Shown: one piece after another, positions 11,208-17,981 of the stretch
Layout: each line of letters starts with the position of its first letter
Numbering within the stretch: position 1 is the stretch's first letter
NCBI GenBank assembly: GCA_027489335.1
Contig: JAIXZX010000012.1
Location: 297,912-361,911, forward strand
DNA length: 64,000 nucleotides
Reading direction: 5' to 3'
DNA from: Caulobacteraceae bacterium
GTDB taxonomy: Bacteria; Pseudomonadota; Alphaproteobacteria; Caulobacterales; Caulobacteraceae
Translations under genes and position numbers: made by a program
Notes under the pieces: generated by a model
What the model saw: the letters and a program-made list of their open reading frames with translations, nothing else
What the model was told of the DNA's origin: nothing
Databases searched by the model: none

Positions 11208-11238
11208 ACGGCGCGTCCCGCGAGGGGCGCGCCGTTTT
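11208..11238 (+). terminator. Rho-independent terminator
   Basis: A 12-bp stem (ACGGCGCGTCCC with GGGGCGCGCCGT, one G-T pair), tetraloop GCGA, then TTT. It closes the outer-membrane protein gene. Confidence 0.82.
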
Positions 11239-11292
11239 GCTTGACCACGCCGCCGCGCCGGGGGACCGTGCCCTCAAGGGGAGGAAAGCGCT

Positions 11293-11682
11293 GTGGACAA
11301 GGCGTTCCTGATACAATTTACTGGCTCGATGGCCGCCGTCGCCGTGCTTGTGGGTCTTGCGGCCTGGGCGCGGATCGGGCGGCCCTCGCCAGGGCTCGAC
11401 GAGGCCCGCGCCCGCGACCTTCTGGCTGAGGATTTTCCCGACCGGCAGGTTGACCAGCTCTGGATCGCCCGTGAGGGCCGTGGCGCCCTGGCCAGGTCCG
11501 GGGCCTGCGCCCTGGTGCTGATCCAGGTGGGCGATGGTTATGCGGCCCGCCGGCTGTCCTGGTGTCAGGCCTCGTCGGCCATGTTCCGCAATGGCCTGCT
11601 GGATATCCACCTGGACGAAGTGGCCGCGCCCCGGGCTGTGCTGGCCTTCGACAACTGGCCGCCCAAGGACCTGGCCGCCTGA
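11293..11682 (+). CDS. Small membrane-anchored protein of unknown function
   Basis: A 129-residue protein with one N-terminal membrane segment (about residues 8-26), then a soluble domain I do not recognise. A GTG start at 11293 is supported by GAGGAAAG at 11281-11288. Its stop overlaps the start of the sterol-desaturase gene (ATGA), so the two are translationally coupled and probably work in the same process. Confidence 0.75.
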   Translation: MDKAFLIQFTGSMAAVAVLVGLAAWARIGRPSPGLDEARARDLLAEDFPDRQVDQLWIAREGRGALARSGACALVLIQVGDGYAARRLSWCQASSAMFRNGLLDIHLDEVAAPRAVLAFDNWPPKDLAA

Positions 11683-12644
11683 TGGACGATATCGACCCGG
11701 TCGGCCTGGCCGTCCCCTTCTTCATCCTGGCCATCGTCCTGGAGCTGCTGCTCGGCCGCCTGGGCTGGGCGCGGGCCCGCTATGAGCCCAAGGACACCTT
11801 CACCTCGCTGGCCATGGGCCTGGGCAGCTCGGTGGCGGGTCTCGCCACCGCCGGCGTCATTTTCGCCGCAAGCCTGTGGGTCTATCAGCACCGGCTGTTC
11901 GACATCCCCATGACCGCCATCTGGGCCTGGGTGCTGATCTTCCTGCTGGAGGACAAGACCTACTACTGGTTCCACCGCCTGTCGCACGAGCGACGGTTCT
12001 GGTGGGCCAGCCACGTCAATCACCACACCTCGCAGCACTACAATCTGTCCACCGCCTTGCGGCAGACCTGGACGGGCGGCGTGGCGGGCACCTGGTTGCT
12101 CTGGCTGCCCCTGTCCCTGATCGGATTCCCGCCGGCCATGGTGGCGATCCAGAAGGGGATCAGCCTGGTCTACCAGTTCTGGATTCACACCGAGGCGATC
12201 GGGCGGATGCCGCGGTGGTTCGAGGCGGTGTTCAACACACCCTCCCATCATCGGGTCCACCACGCGCGCAATCCCCGCTATCTGGATCGCAACTATGCGG
12301 GGATCCTGATCATCTGGGACCGCATGTTCGGCACCTTCCAGAGCGAGCTGGAGGCGGAGCCCTGCCGCTATGGGGTGGTGAAGAACCTGGCGACTTTCAA
12401 TCCTATCCGTGTCGCCTTCCATGAGTGGGCGGCCATCGGGCGTGACCTGCTACGCGCCAGATCCCTGCGGGAGGCGGCCCTCTATGTGTTCGGCCCACCG
12501 GGCTGGAGCCCCGACGGGTCCCGAGAGACCTCTCACCAGATTCGCGCCCGCTGGGCCGCGGGGCAGGGGGCCGAGGGCCTCAGTCCCGCAGCAGCGGAAG
12601 CGATAGCCCCGACACCGGACGCGCATTCAGGCTCTCCCGCCTGA
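11682..12644 (+). CDS. Sterol desaturase / fatty acid hydroxylase family protein
   Basis: A 320-residue integral membrane di-iron oxygenase. Histidine clusters of the superfamily are visible: HRLSHERRFWWASHVNHH in the first half and SHHRVHH later, around hydrophobic segments at the N-terminus (about residues 5-30, 40-65, 80-95). Family members hydroxylate or desaturate lipids such as sterols, carotenoids or ether lipids; the substrate cannot be named from sequence. The start at 11682 overlaps the upstream stop. The C-terminal 65 bp overlap the convergent NrtR-like gene. Confidence 0.88.
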   Translation: MDDIDPVGLAVPFFILAIVLELLLGRLGWARARYEPKDTFTSLAMGLGSSVAGLATAGVIFAASLWVYQHRLFDIPMTAIWAWVLIFLLEDKTYYWFHRLSHERRFWWASHVNHHTSQHYNLSTALRQTWTGGVAGTWLLWLPLSLIGFPPAMVAIQKGISLVYQFWIHTEAIGRMPRWFEAVFNTPSHHRVHHARNPRYLDRNYAGILIIWDRMFGTFQSELEAEPCRYGVVKNLATFNPIRVAFHEWAAIGRDLLRARSLREAALYVFGPPGWSPDGSRETSHQIRARWAAGQGAEGLSPAAAEAIAPTPDAHSGSPA

Positions 12645-13602
12645 AGCGGAAGAGTTCAGCCGGTCGCCCGCCCGTATCGGCGTCGATCCGCCCTAGACCT
12701 TCCACCAGTTCCCCACGCTCGAGGGCGCGGCGGAAATTCTGCTTGTGCAACGGCGCACCGGCGATGGCCTCCACCGCCCGCTGGAGGGCCAGCAGGGTGA
12801 AGGCCTCGGGCATCAGCTCAAACACCACTGGCCGGTACTTGATCTTGCCCCGCAGTCGGCTGAGCGCGGTGGCCAGGATGCGGCGGTGGTCGGAGATCAT
12901 CGGCGCGCCGAGTGCGGCCTTTAGCGCCTCGGAACGCTCGCCCGAGGCCTCGCCCCGGTCCCGGGCTGCTTCCGGCGCCAGGCCTGCCCCATAGAGCAAC
13001 TCGTAGCGCTCCAGCACCCGTTCCTCGTTCCACGGCGCGCCGTCCAGGGCGAAGGCCAGCCGGGCGCGGGCCAGGCGCAGGTCCCGCTGGGCTGGCGGCG
13101 CCCGGTCGGCCCAACGGCGCAGGGCGTCCTCGATCAGGACGGCCGCGGCGGGCCGCCCCTGGCGCCAGTCCTCCCAGGGGAAGAACCGCGTCCACGGGGC
13201 CCAGGCGGTGTCGGGCGCCTCCGTGTCCACGGCCTTGGGTGTCAGCGCCAGATATCCCACCGAGATCACCCGGCTGGGGGGCGCGCCAGGGGCGCTCTCG
13301 GCGCCGGCCCCCATATCGGCCAGCGGCGCGTCACGGCCGCGGTCGCCAAAGGTGTAGAGCTGCTCCACATAGCCGAGATCGAACCGGGTCTGAGCTGTCA
13401 CGAAGGCGCGCAGGGCGAGTTCGAAGGTCCGGTGGCCATCGGGATCGAACGGGCCGAACGGCAGGCCGGCCGGCTCGGCGCTCGCGTCATCCTGCAGGCC
13501 GCGGGGCTGGACCGTCAGCACCATGGCCTCGGCGTCGCGTACGGCCACCACGACCGCCGACAGGCCGATGACGACCGGCGTTGGGGGCGGGCCCTTGGCC
13601 AT
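12580..13602 (-). CDS. NrtR-like Nudix-fold transcriptional regulator
   Basis: A 340-residue protein with an N-terminal Nudix-like domain and a C-terminal winged helix typical of NrtR (RGKIKYRPVVFELMPEAFTL, then LQRAVEAIAG, then KQNFRRALE). NrtR proteins bind ADP-ribose and repress NAD-synthesis genes. The catalytic Nudix box (GX5EX7REUXEEXGU) is not recognisable; the matching stretch near residues 56-75 lacks the REXXEE glutamates, so it is probably a sensor and not a hydrolase. The start ATG shares a base with the stop of the upstream phosphatase gene. The C-terminal coding region overlaps the convergent desaturase gene by 65 bp. Confidence 0.8.
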   Translation of the reverse strand: MAKGPPPTPVVIGLSAVVVAVRDAEAMVLTVQPRGLQDDASAEPAGLPFGPFDPDGHRTFELALRAFVTAQTRFDLGYVEQLYTFGDRGRDAPLADMGAGAESAPGAPPSRVISVGYLALTPKAVDTEAPDTAWAPWTRFFPWEDWRQGRPAAAVLIEDALRRWADRAPPAQRDLRLARARLAFALDGAPWNEERVLERYELLYGAGLAPEAARDRGEASGERSEALKAALGAPMISDHRRILATALSRLRGKIKYRPVVFELMPEAFTLLALQRAVEAIAGAPLHKQNFRRALERGELVEGLGRIDADTGGRPAELFRFRRESLNARPVSGLSLPLLRD

Positions 13603-14114
13603 CAGTGGCGGGCGGCGAAGTCGAAGGGCGCGCCGAGGCTCACATAACCATTGCCCCCGATCGCGGTGATGGCGTCGACCATGCGCCCGCCACGGCCCAG
13701 CATGTCGTCGGCCAGGGCGACGATTCGTCGATTGGGGTAGGCGTGCGGGGCGAGGCTGCGCAGAGTCCAGGCGATCTGCGCTTCGTCAGCATCGGGGCTG
13801 CGGGCGCAGGCCAGGGTGAAGGCGCTGGCGGTGGACCGGCTGACGCCAGCCCAGCAGTGCACGACCATGGGCGCGGTTTCATCCCAGGAGCTGGCGAAGT
13901 CCAGCAGGCGGGTGACCAGATCTTCCTGTGGCGCCGTCATGCCCTCCATGGGCTGAGCGATGTCATTGACCCCCAGTTGCAGGTGCCGCTCCGGGGCTAT
14001 GCCAGCCGGCGTGGGGATCAAGGTCGTGGGGTCCAGCAGGGTCACCACATGGGACGGGCGTCGGGCCGATATCACCCCGGGCAGATCGGCCAGGCCGCAG
14101 ACGATCATCGTCAT
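13602..14114 (-). CDS. Tyrosine phosphatase family protein
   Basis: A 170-residue protein with the cysteine phosphatase signature HCWAGVSRS (His86, Cys87, Arg93; HCX5R), a small dual-specificity/PTP-like fold. Asp51 in GVNDIAQP is a plausible general acid. The substrate is unknown. It lies between an HD hydrolase (6 bp upstream) and the NrtR-like regulator (TGATG overlap), so a role in nucleotide or NAD-related signalling is an inference from context. A second ATG two codons in is possible. Confidence 0.85.
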   Translation of the reverse strand: MTMIVCGLADLPGVISARRPSHVVTLLDPTTLIPTPAGIAPERHLQLGVNDIAQPMEGMTAPQEDLVTRLLDFASSWDETAPMVVHCWAGVSRSTASAFTLACARSPDADEAQIAWTLRSLAPHAYPNRRIVALADDMLGRGGRMVDAITAIGGNGYVSLGAPFDFAARH

Positions 14115-14120
14115 GTCTGG

Positions 14121-14765
14121 CTACTCCGTGTCGAAGGCCGCATCGGCCGGGGCGAATCCCGCGGCCTCTGACAGCACATGATAGCGCTGAACATAGCGCG
14201 CCTGCGCGACAGACGCTGTCTGGGGTTCGATCCGCAGGGCGTAGTCCTGAGGCGGCGCGCCGAAGAACTCCAGGGCCTCATGGGGCGCAAAGCCCGCCAA
14301 CTGGGTCGCCTCGAAATAGGCGCAGGCGTGGTCGGCCCGCTTGATCAGCGTCTTGACCCAGGCCGGGGACTTGGCCGGCAGGCCGAACCGGACGTGGATG
14401 GCGGTCTCCAGACGCTCCTCGAAGACCTTATAGTCCAGGCCCAGCGCCTGTTTGAACGGCGAGATCATGTCGCCGATCACATATTCGGCGGCGTCATGCA
14501 GCAGGGCGGCGAGGCGCCAGCGTGGCTCGATGTCAGGCTGCAGGTGGGCGACGATCTCCTCGACGATGATCGAGTGCTGCGCCACGGAGAAGGCGTGCTC
14601 GCCAATCGTCTGGCCGTTCCAGCGGGCGACCCGCGCCAGGCCGTGGGCGATATCCTCAACCTCGATATCCATGGGGGAGGGGTCGAGCAGGTCCAGGCGA
14701 CGCCCCGACAGCATCCTCTGCCAGGCCCGCGGCTCCGGGGGCTTTCGACGCAGCCCTTTCCTCAT
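14121..14765 (-). CDS. HD-domain hydrolase (YfbR-like)
   Basis: A 214-residue HD-superfamily metal-dependent phosphohydrolase. Metal ligands are visible: His64 in AQHS, His90-Asp91 in LLHDAAEYVIGD, and a later Asp in KRADHAC. The pattern HDAAEYVIGDMISPFK is typical of YfbR-type 5'-nucleotidases acting on deoxynucleoside monophosphates, but the substrate is not certain. The ATG start at 14765 has GGAAGGA eight bases upstream; an adjacent TTG codon lies just before it. First gene of a three-gene unit with the phosphatase and the NrtR-like regulator. Confidence 0.85.
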   Translation of the reverse strand: MRKGLRRKPPEPRAWQRMLSGRRLDLLDPSPMDIEVEDIAHGLARVARWNGQTIGEHAFSVAQHSIIVEEIVAHLQPDIEPRWRLAALLHDAAEYVIGDMISPFKQALGLDYKVFEERLETAIHVRFGLPAKSPAWVKTLIKRADHACAYFEATQLAGFAPHEALEFFGAPPQDYALRIEPQTASVAQARYVQRYHVLSEAAGFAPADAAFDTE

Positions 14766-14816
14766 CAAGGCGTTCCTTCCACAGTGCTACGGTCAAGGCG
14801 CACGACCGCCGCGAGA

Positions 14817-14830
14817 TTGGCAAAGATCAA
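14817..14830 (+). promoter_or_regulatory. Possible FNR/FixK-type box
   Basis: TTGGC-AAAG-ATCAA resembles the FNR/FixK palindrome TTGAT-N4-ATCAA with one intact half. It lies 54 bp before the universal stress protein start, a class of gene often induced at low oxygen in Caulobacter. Two mismatches in the left half keep confidence low. Confidence 0.35.
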
Positions 14831-14883
14831 TGCACGGTTCGAACGCCAGACGCATCATCGGCGCTAGTGGAAGAGGGACGCAA

Positions 14884-15696
14884 ATGAGCTGGGCGAAAAT
14901 CATGGCGCCGCTGTCAGGCGGCGAAGGAGATCAGGTCGTGCTCGAGGCTGGGGCCCACGTCGCCGCAGCCTTCGGCGCGGAACTGGCAGGGGTCTACACC
15001 CCGGCGGATGTGGCCGATGTCATGCCCTGGATGGGTGAGGGCTTCATGGGCGGGGTGCAGGCCACCGCGCTGGAATCCCTCAAGGAAGCCGCCGCCGTGG
15101 GGGAAAAGAAGGCCCGCGCCTCCGTCGCCGCCCTCGCCTATGAGGCCAAGTCCTTCCTCGCGCTGCAGACCCCGGTCTGGGCGAACCTGTCGGCCGAGAG
15201 CCGACTGTCGGACGTGGTGATCTTCTCTGACGAGCCGGGCCGTGGCCGTGGCCCTCTGGCGGAAGCCTTTCAGGAGGTTCTGGCCGACGAGCAGCGGCCC
15301 GTCCTCATTGCACGTCCTGGCCTCAGGATCGGCGGCGTCGTCGCCGTCGCCTGGGATGGCGGCAAGGAGGCCTCGCGCGCCGCGCGGCAGGCCGTGCCCC
15401 TGCTCCAGAAGGCCAGCAAGGTCGTAATCCTCACGGCGCCGCGCGCGACAACCCGCGCGTTGGATCCTGCGCGTCTCCAGGCCTACTACGCCGCGCGCGG
15501 GGTGAGCGCCGAGTTTGAGATGCTGCCTGACTCCGGCGAGGCCGCCCCGATGCTGCTGTACGCCGCCCAAAAGGCGGGCGCCGACATCCTGGTGGCCGGC
15601 GCCTTCGGCCATCCGCGGCTGCAAGAGTTCATCTTTGGCGGCACCACCCGCTCGCTGCTGGCGGCGGACTCGCCGTCCCTGTTCCTGTCCCATTAG
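14884..15696 (+). CDS. Universal stress protein (tandem UspA)
   Basis: A 270-residue protein with two UspA halves. The second half carries the ATP-binding type signature GAFGHPRLQEF-FGGTTRSLL (G-2X-G-9X-G-S/T like). The N-terminus WAKIMAPLSGG is typical. Such proteins help cells survive starvation, hypoxia or stationary phase. The ATG at 14884 has AGAGGGAC upstream; a longer frame from 14452 runs antisense through the HD gene and is not used. The next gene follows after 13 bp and is likely co-transcribed. Confidence 0.87.
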   Translation: MSWAKIMAPLSGGEGDQVVLEAGAHVAAAFGAELAGVYTPADVADVMPWMGEGFMGGVQATALESLKEAAAVGEKKARASVAALAYEAKSFLALQTPVWANLSAESRLSDVVIFSDEPGRGRGPLAEAFQEVLADEQRPVLIARPGLRIGGVVAVAWDGGKEASRAARQAVPLLQKASKVVILTAPRATTRALDPARLQAYYAARGVSAEFEMLPDSGEAAPMLLYAAQKAGADILVAGAFGHPRLQEFIFGGTTRSLLAADSPSLFLSH

Positions 15697-15709
15697 TACG
15701 AGGTCGATC

Positions 15710-16081
15710 ATGACCCTTTCACGCATCGTCATGCGGCTCGCCCGCAATCCCGGCACGGAGTTCGCCGGGGGCGACGATCATCGCGGCTACGCGCTGACCG
15801 CGCCGCTGACCGCCGATGGCTTTCTGGATGAGGCCGCTTACGCCGAGCAGAAGGCCCAGTGCGTCGTTCGCCGCTTTGCGCCCGATGAAGATCCGGCCGA
15901 TGGTCGACTGGCGCGGCGAGGCAAGCACTGGTTCTTCGACTACGACGCCGGGGACACCGAGGATGATGAGCCGGTGCATCGCCTGGGCGAGCATCGCTTT
16001 GCGCTGGGCGAGTACGTCACCGTCACCGATGAAGACGGCAGGCCCCTGACCTACAAGGTGATGGAAGTCGTCGCCGCCTGA
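15710..16081 (+). CDS. Conserved-looking hypothetical protein
   Basis: A 123-residue soluble acidic protein with no signal peptide or membrane segment. It contains RRGKHWFFDYDAGDTEDDE and ends GRPLTYKVMEVV. I do not recognise a family. The ATG at 15710 is preceded by GAGGTCGATC. It lies 13 bp after the universal stress protein gene, so probably shares its regulation. A GGCGGGG/CCCCGCC hairpin at 16091-16113 lies between its stop and the convergent lipoprotein gene and overlaps the end of the latter. Confidence 0.7.
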   Translation: MTLSRIVMRLARNPGTEFAGGDDHRGYALTAPLTADGFLDEAAYAEQKAQCVVRRFAPDEDPADGRLARRGKHWFFDYDAGDTEDDEPVHRLGEHRFALGEYVTVTDEDGRPLTYKVMEVVAA

Positions 16082-16101
16082 GGCCTGCGTGGCGGGGCCC
16101 C

Positions 16102-16884
16102 TCAGACCCCGCCGTTCTCGCGAACGAGATCCTGGATGTCCTCGAGGATCTCAGCCTCCTCACCTTCGCTCGCGGCTGAAACGATGGCGACAACCAGCGG
16201 ACCGGTCTTCGGACCGCCCGCCTCGAGGCCTACATAGGTCATGCCGCCCGGTTGCCGCCCGCCGGCGAGAATGTATGTGGCGCGGATTCCCCGCCGTTCG
16301 CGCGACAGGGACTCGCCGCGCAGCCGCACCTCCCGATAGATGCGCACCGTGGCGCCGTCGTCGGCGGCGTCGATGTTGATGGGGCCGATCTTGACCTTGG
16401 CCTCGTCCTCGCCGGCGTCGATTTTCAGGCCGGGCAGGGCGATACTGACCGACTCATCGCTGGCGTCGATCTTGCCGCCCGGCATGCTTACCTGGGCGCT
16501 ATCGCCTTCGGCCGCGTCCGCTTCAGCCTGGGCGACCGTGCTGGCGGCCAGGGCAGCGGTGTCTCCCGCGGGCTCTGAGTCAGCGGCGACTTCGGCCGCC
16601 GCCTCTTCAGGCGGGCTGAGGCTGTCGAGTTCTGCCTCCAGTCGCGCCAGGGTCGCCTTCGGTCCGCCCTCGACGGGGACGAGCCGCAGCTCCACATCGG
16701 CGCCGTCGCGGGTTCTGTATCGGCAGGACTGGCCATCCTGCGCCTGACTGACACGGGTCAGCTGCCCCTTGGTTTCGGGGCAGTCGAGCCGGCCGCTCAG
16801 GGCCGCCGAGTCCCGAGGCTGCTGAGCGCAGCCCGCCAGGGTGATGAGCGCGCTCACCGCGCCGGCCATAAGCAAGGTTTTCAT
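16102..16884 (-). CDS. Lipoprotein with three internal KIDA-type repeats
   Basis: A 260-residue predicted lipoprotein: signal with lipobox LAGC (Cys19). A Cys-containing N-terminal part (about 35-75) is followed by an Ala/Glu-rich helix-like stretch, then three tandem 16-17 residue units (134-149, 150-166, 167-182) built on PG-x-KIDA-x-D and GPINIDAAD. A C-terminal domain follows (TYILAGGRQPGGMTYVGLEA). I do not recognise the family. The start is the ATG at 16882-16884, with GGGAG seven bases upstream; that ribosome-binding site is inside a 10-bp inverted repeat (16891-16927). An in-frame ATG at 16905 lacks a Shine-Dalgarno. Confidence 0.75.
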   Translation of the reverse strand: MKTLLMAGAVSALITLAGCAQQPRDSAALSGRLDCPETKGQLTRVSQAQDGQSCRYRTRDGADVELRLVPVEGGPKATLARLEAELDSLSPPEEAAAEVAADSEPAGDTAALAASTVAQAEADAAEGDSAQVSMPGGKIDASDESVSIALPGLKIDAGEDEAKVKIGPINIDAADDGATVRIYREVRLRGESLSRERRGIRATYILAGGRQPGGMTYVGLEAGGPKTGPLVVAIVSAASEGEEAEILEDIQDLVRENGGV

Positions 16885-16890
16885 GCGGAA

Positions 16891-16927
16891 GCTCCCGTAC
16901 GCCATGGTCGTGACGGTGTACGGGAGC
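16891..16927 (-). promoter_or_regulatory. Leader hairpin sequestering the lipoprotein ribosome-binding site
   Basis: A perfect 10-bp inverted repeat, GCTCCCGTAC and GTACGGGAGC, separated by 17 bases, immediately upstream of the lipoprotein start. On the minus-strand mRNA the GGGAG Shine-Dalgarno is in the 3' arm, so folding would block translation. It could equally be a dyad bound by a regulator. Confidence 0.5.
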
Positions 16928-16963
16928 GACCGGCAGGTCGAGTGAAATCGCGGTAAGCTAGAC

Positions 16964-17833
16964 CTATTGGCCCGGACGCGAGCCCGCGCCCTCACGCCGC
17001 GCCAGGAAGGCCAGGCGTTCGAACAGATGCACGTCCTGCTCGTTCTTCAGCAGGGCGCCATGCAGCGGCGGGATCAGCTTGGTGGGATCGCGTTCCTTGA
17101 GCGCTTCGGCGTCGATGTCTTCGACCATCAGCAGCTTCAGCCAGTCGAGCAGCTCCGAGGTCGACGGCTTCTTCTTCAGGCCCGGCACCTTGCGCATGTC
17201 GTAGAAGATGCGCAGCGCCTCAGCGACCAGCTTCTGCTTGATCCCGGGATAATGGACCTCGACGATCTGGTTCATCGTGTCGGCGTCGGGGAAGCGGATG
17301 TAGTGGAAGAAGCAGCGGCGCAGGAAGGCGTCCGGCAGTTCCTTCTCGTTGTTCGAGGTGATGATCACGATCGGGCGGATCGCCGCCTTGATCGTCTCAT
17401 TGGTCTCGTAGACGTAGAATTCCATCCGATCGAGCTCCTGCAGGAGGTCGTTGGGGAACTCGATGTCGGCCTTGTCGATCTCGTCGATCAGCAGGACGGG
17501 GCGCTTGGGGGCGTCGAAGGCTTCCCAGAGCTTGCCCTTCTTGATGTAGTTCTTGACGTCCTTGACCCGCTCATCGCCCAGCTGGCTGTCGCGCAGGCGA
17601 GTGACGGCGTCGTACTCGTACAGGCCCTGGTGAGCCTTGGTCGTCGACTTGATGTGCCAGGTGATCAATTCGGCGTCGAGCGCCTTGGCGATCTCATAGG
17701 CCAGCACGGTCTTGCCGGTGCCGGGCTCGCCCTTGATCAGCAGGGGACGTTCCAGCGCGACGGCCGCGTTGACGGCGACCTTCAGATCCTCGGTGGCGAC
17801 GTAATCGTCTGTGCCTTCGAAACGCTCGGCCAT
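16964..17833 (-). CDS. MoxR-type AAA+ ATPase
   Basis: A 289-residue MoxR-family AAA+ chaperone-like ATPase. Walker A is GEPGTGKT (about residues 35-42), Walker B LLIDEIDKAD (about 114-123), sensor 1 IITSNNEKELPDAFLRRC. MoxR proteins usually act with a von Willebrand A protein to mature metal enzymes or envelope complexes; no vWA gene follows here. The start at 17833 (MAERFEG) has GGGAG upstream; the longer frame to 18007 is not supported. Confidence 0.92.
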   Translation of the reverse strand: MAERFEGTDDYVATEDLKVAVNAAVALERPLLIKGEPGTGKTVLAYEIAKALDAELITWHIKSTTKAHQGLYEYDAVTRLRDSQLGDERVKDVKNYIKKGKLWEAFDAPKRPVLLIDEIDKADIEFPNDLLQELDRMEFYVYETNETIKAAIRPIVIITSNNEKELPDAFLRRCFFHYIRFPDADTMNQIVEVHYPGIKQKLVAEALRIFYDMRKVPGLKKKPSTSELLDWLKLLMVEDIDAEALKERDPTKLIPPLHGALLKNEQDVHLFERLAFLARREGAGSRPGQ

Positions 17834-17981
17834 ATGAGCTCCCAATGTCCGCGGGTTCAATGCGGCCCGCGTTCGAACAAATGTTTCAACTGACGCCAAC
17901 CTAAAGGGCGGCGCGGGACATTCAAGCGGCTTGAGCATCTGAGCCGTCGCGCCGTCTAAGCTGCGGGGCGCCCTCGGGAGG

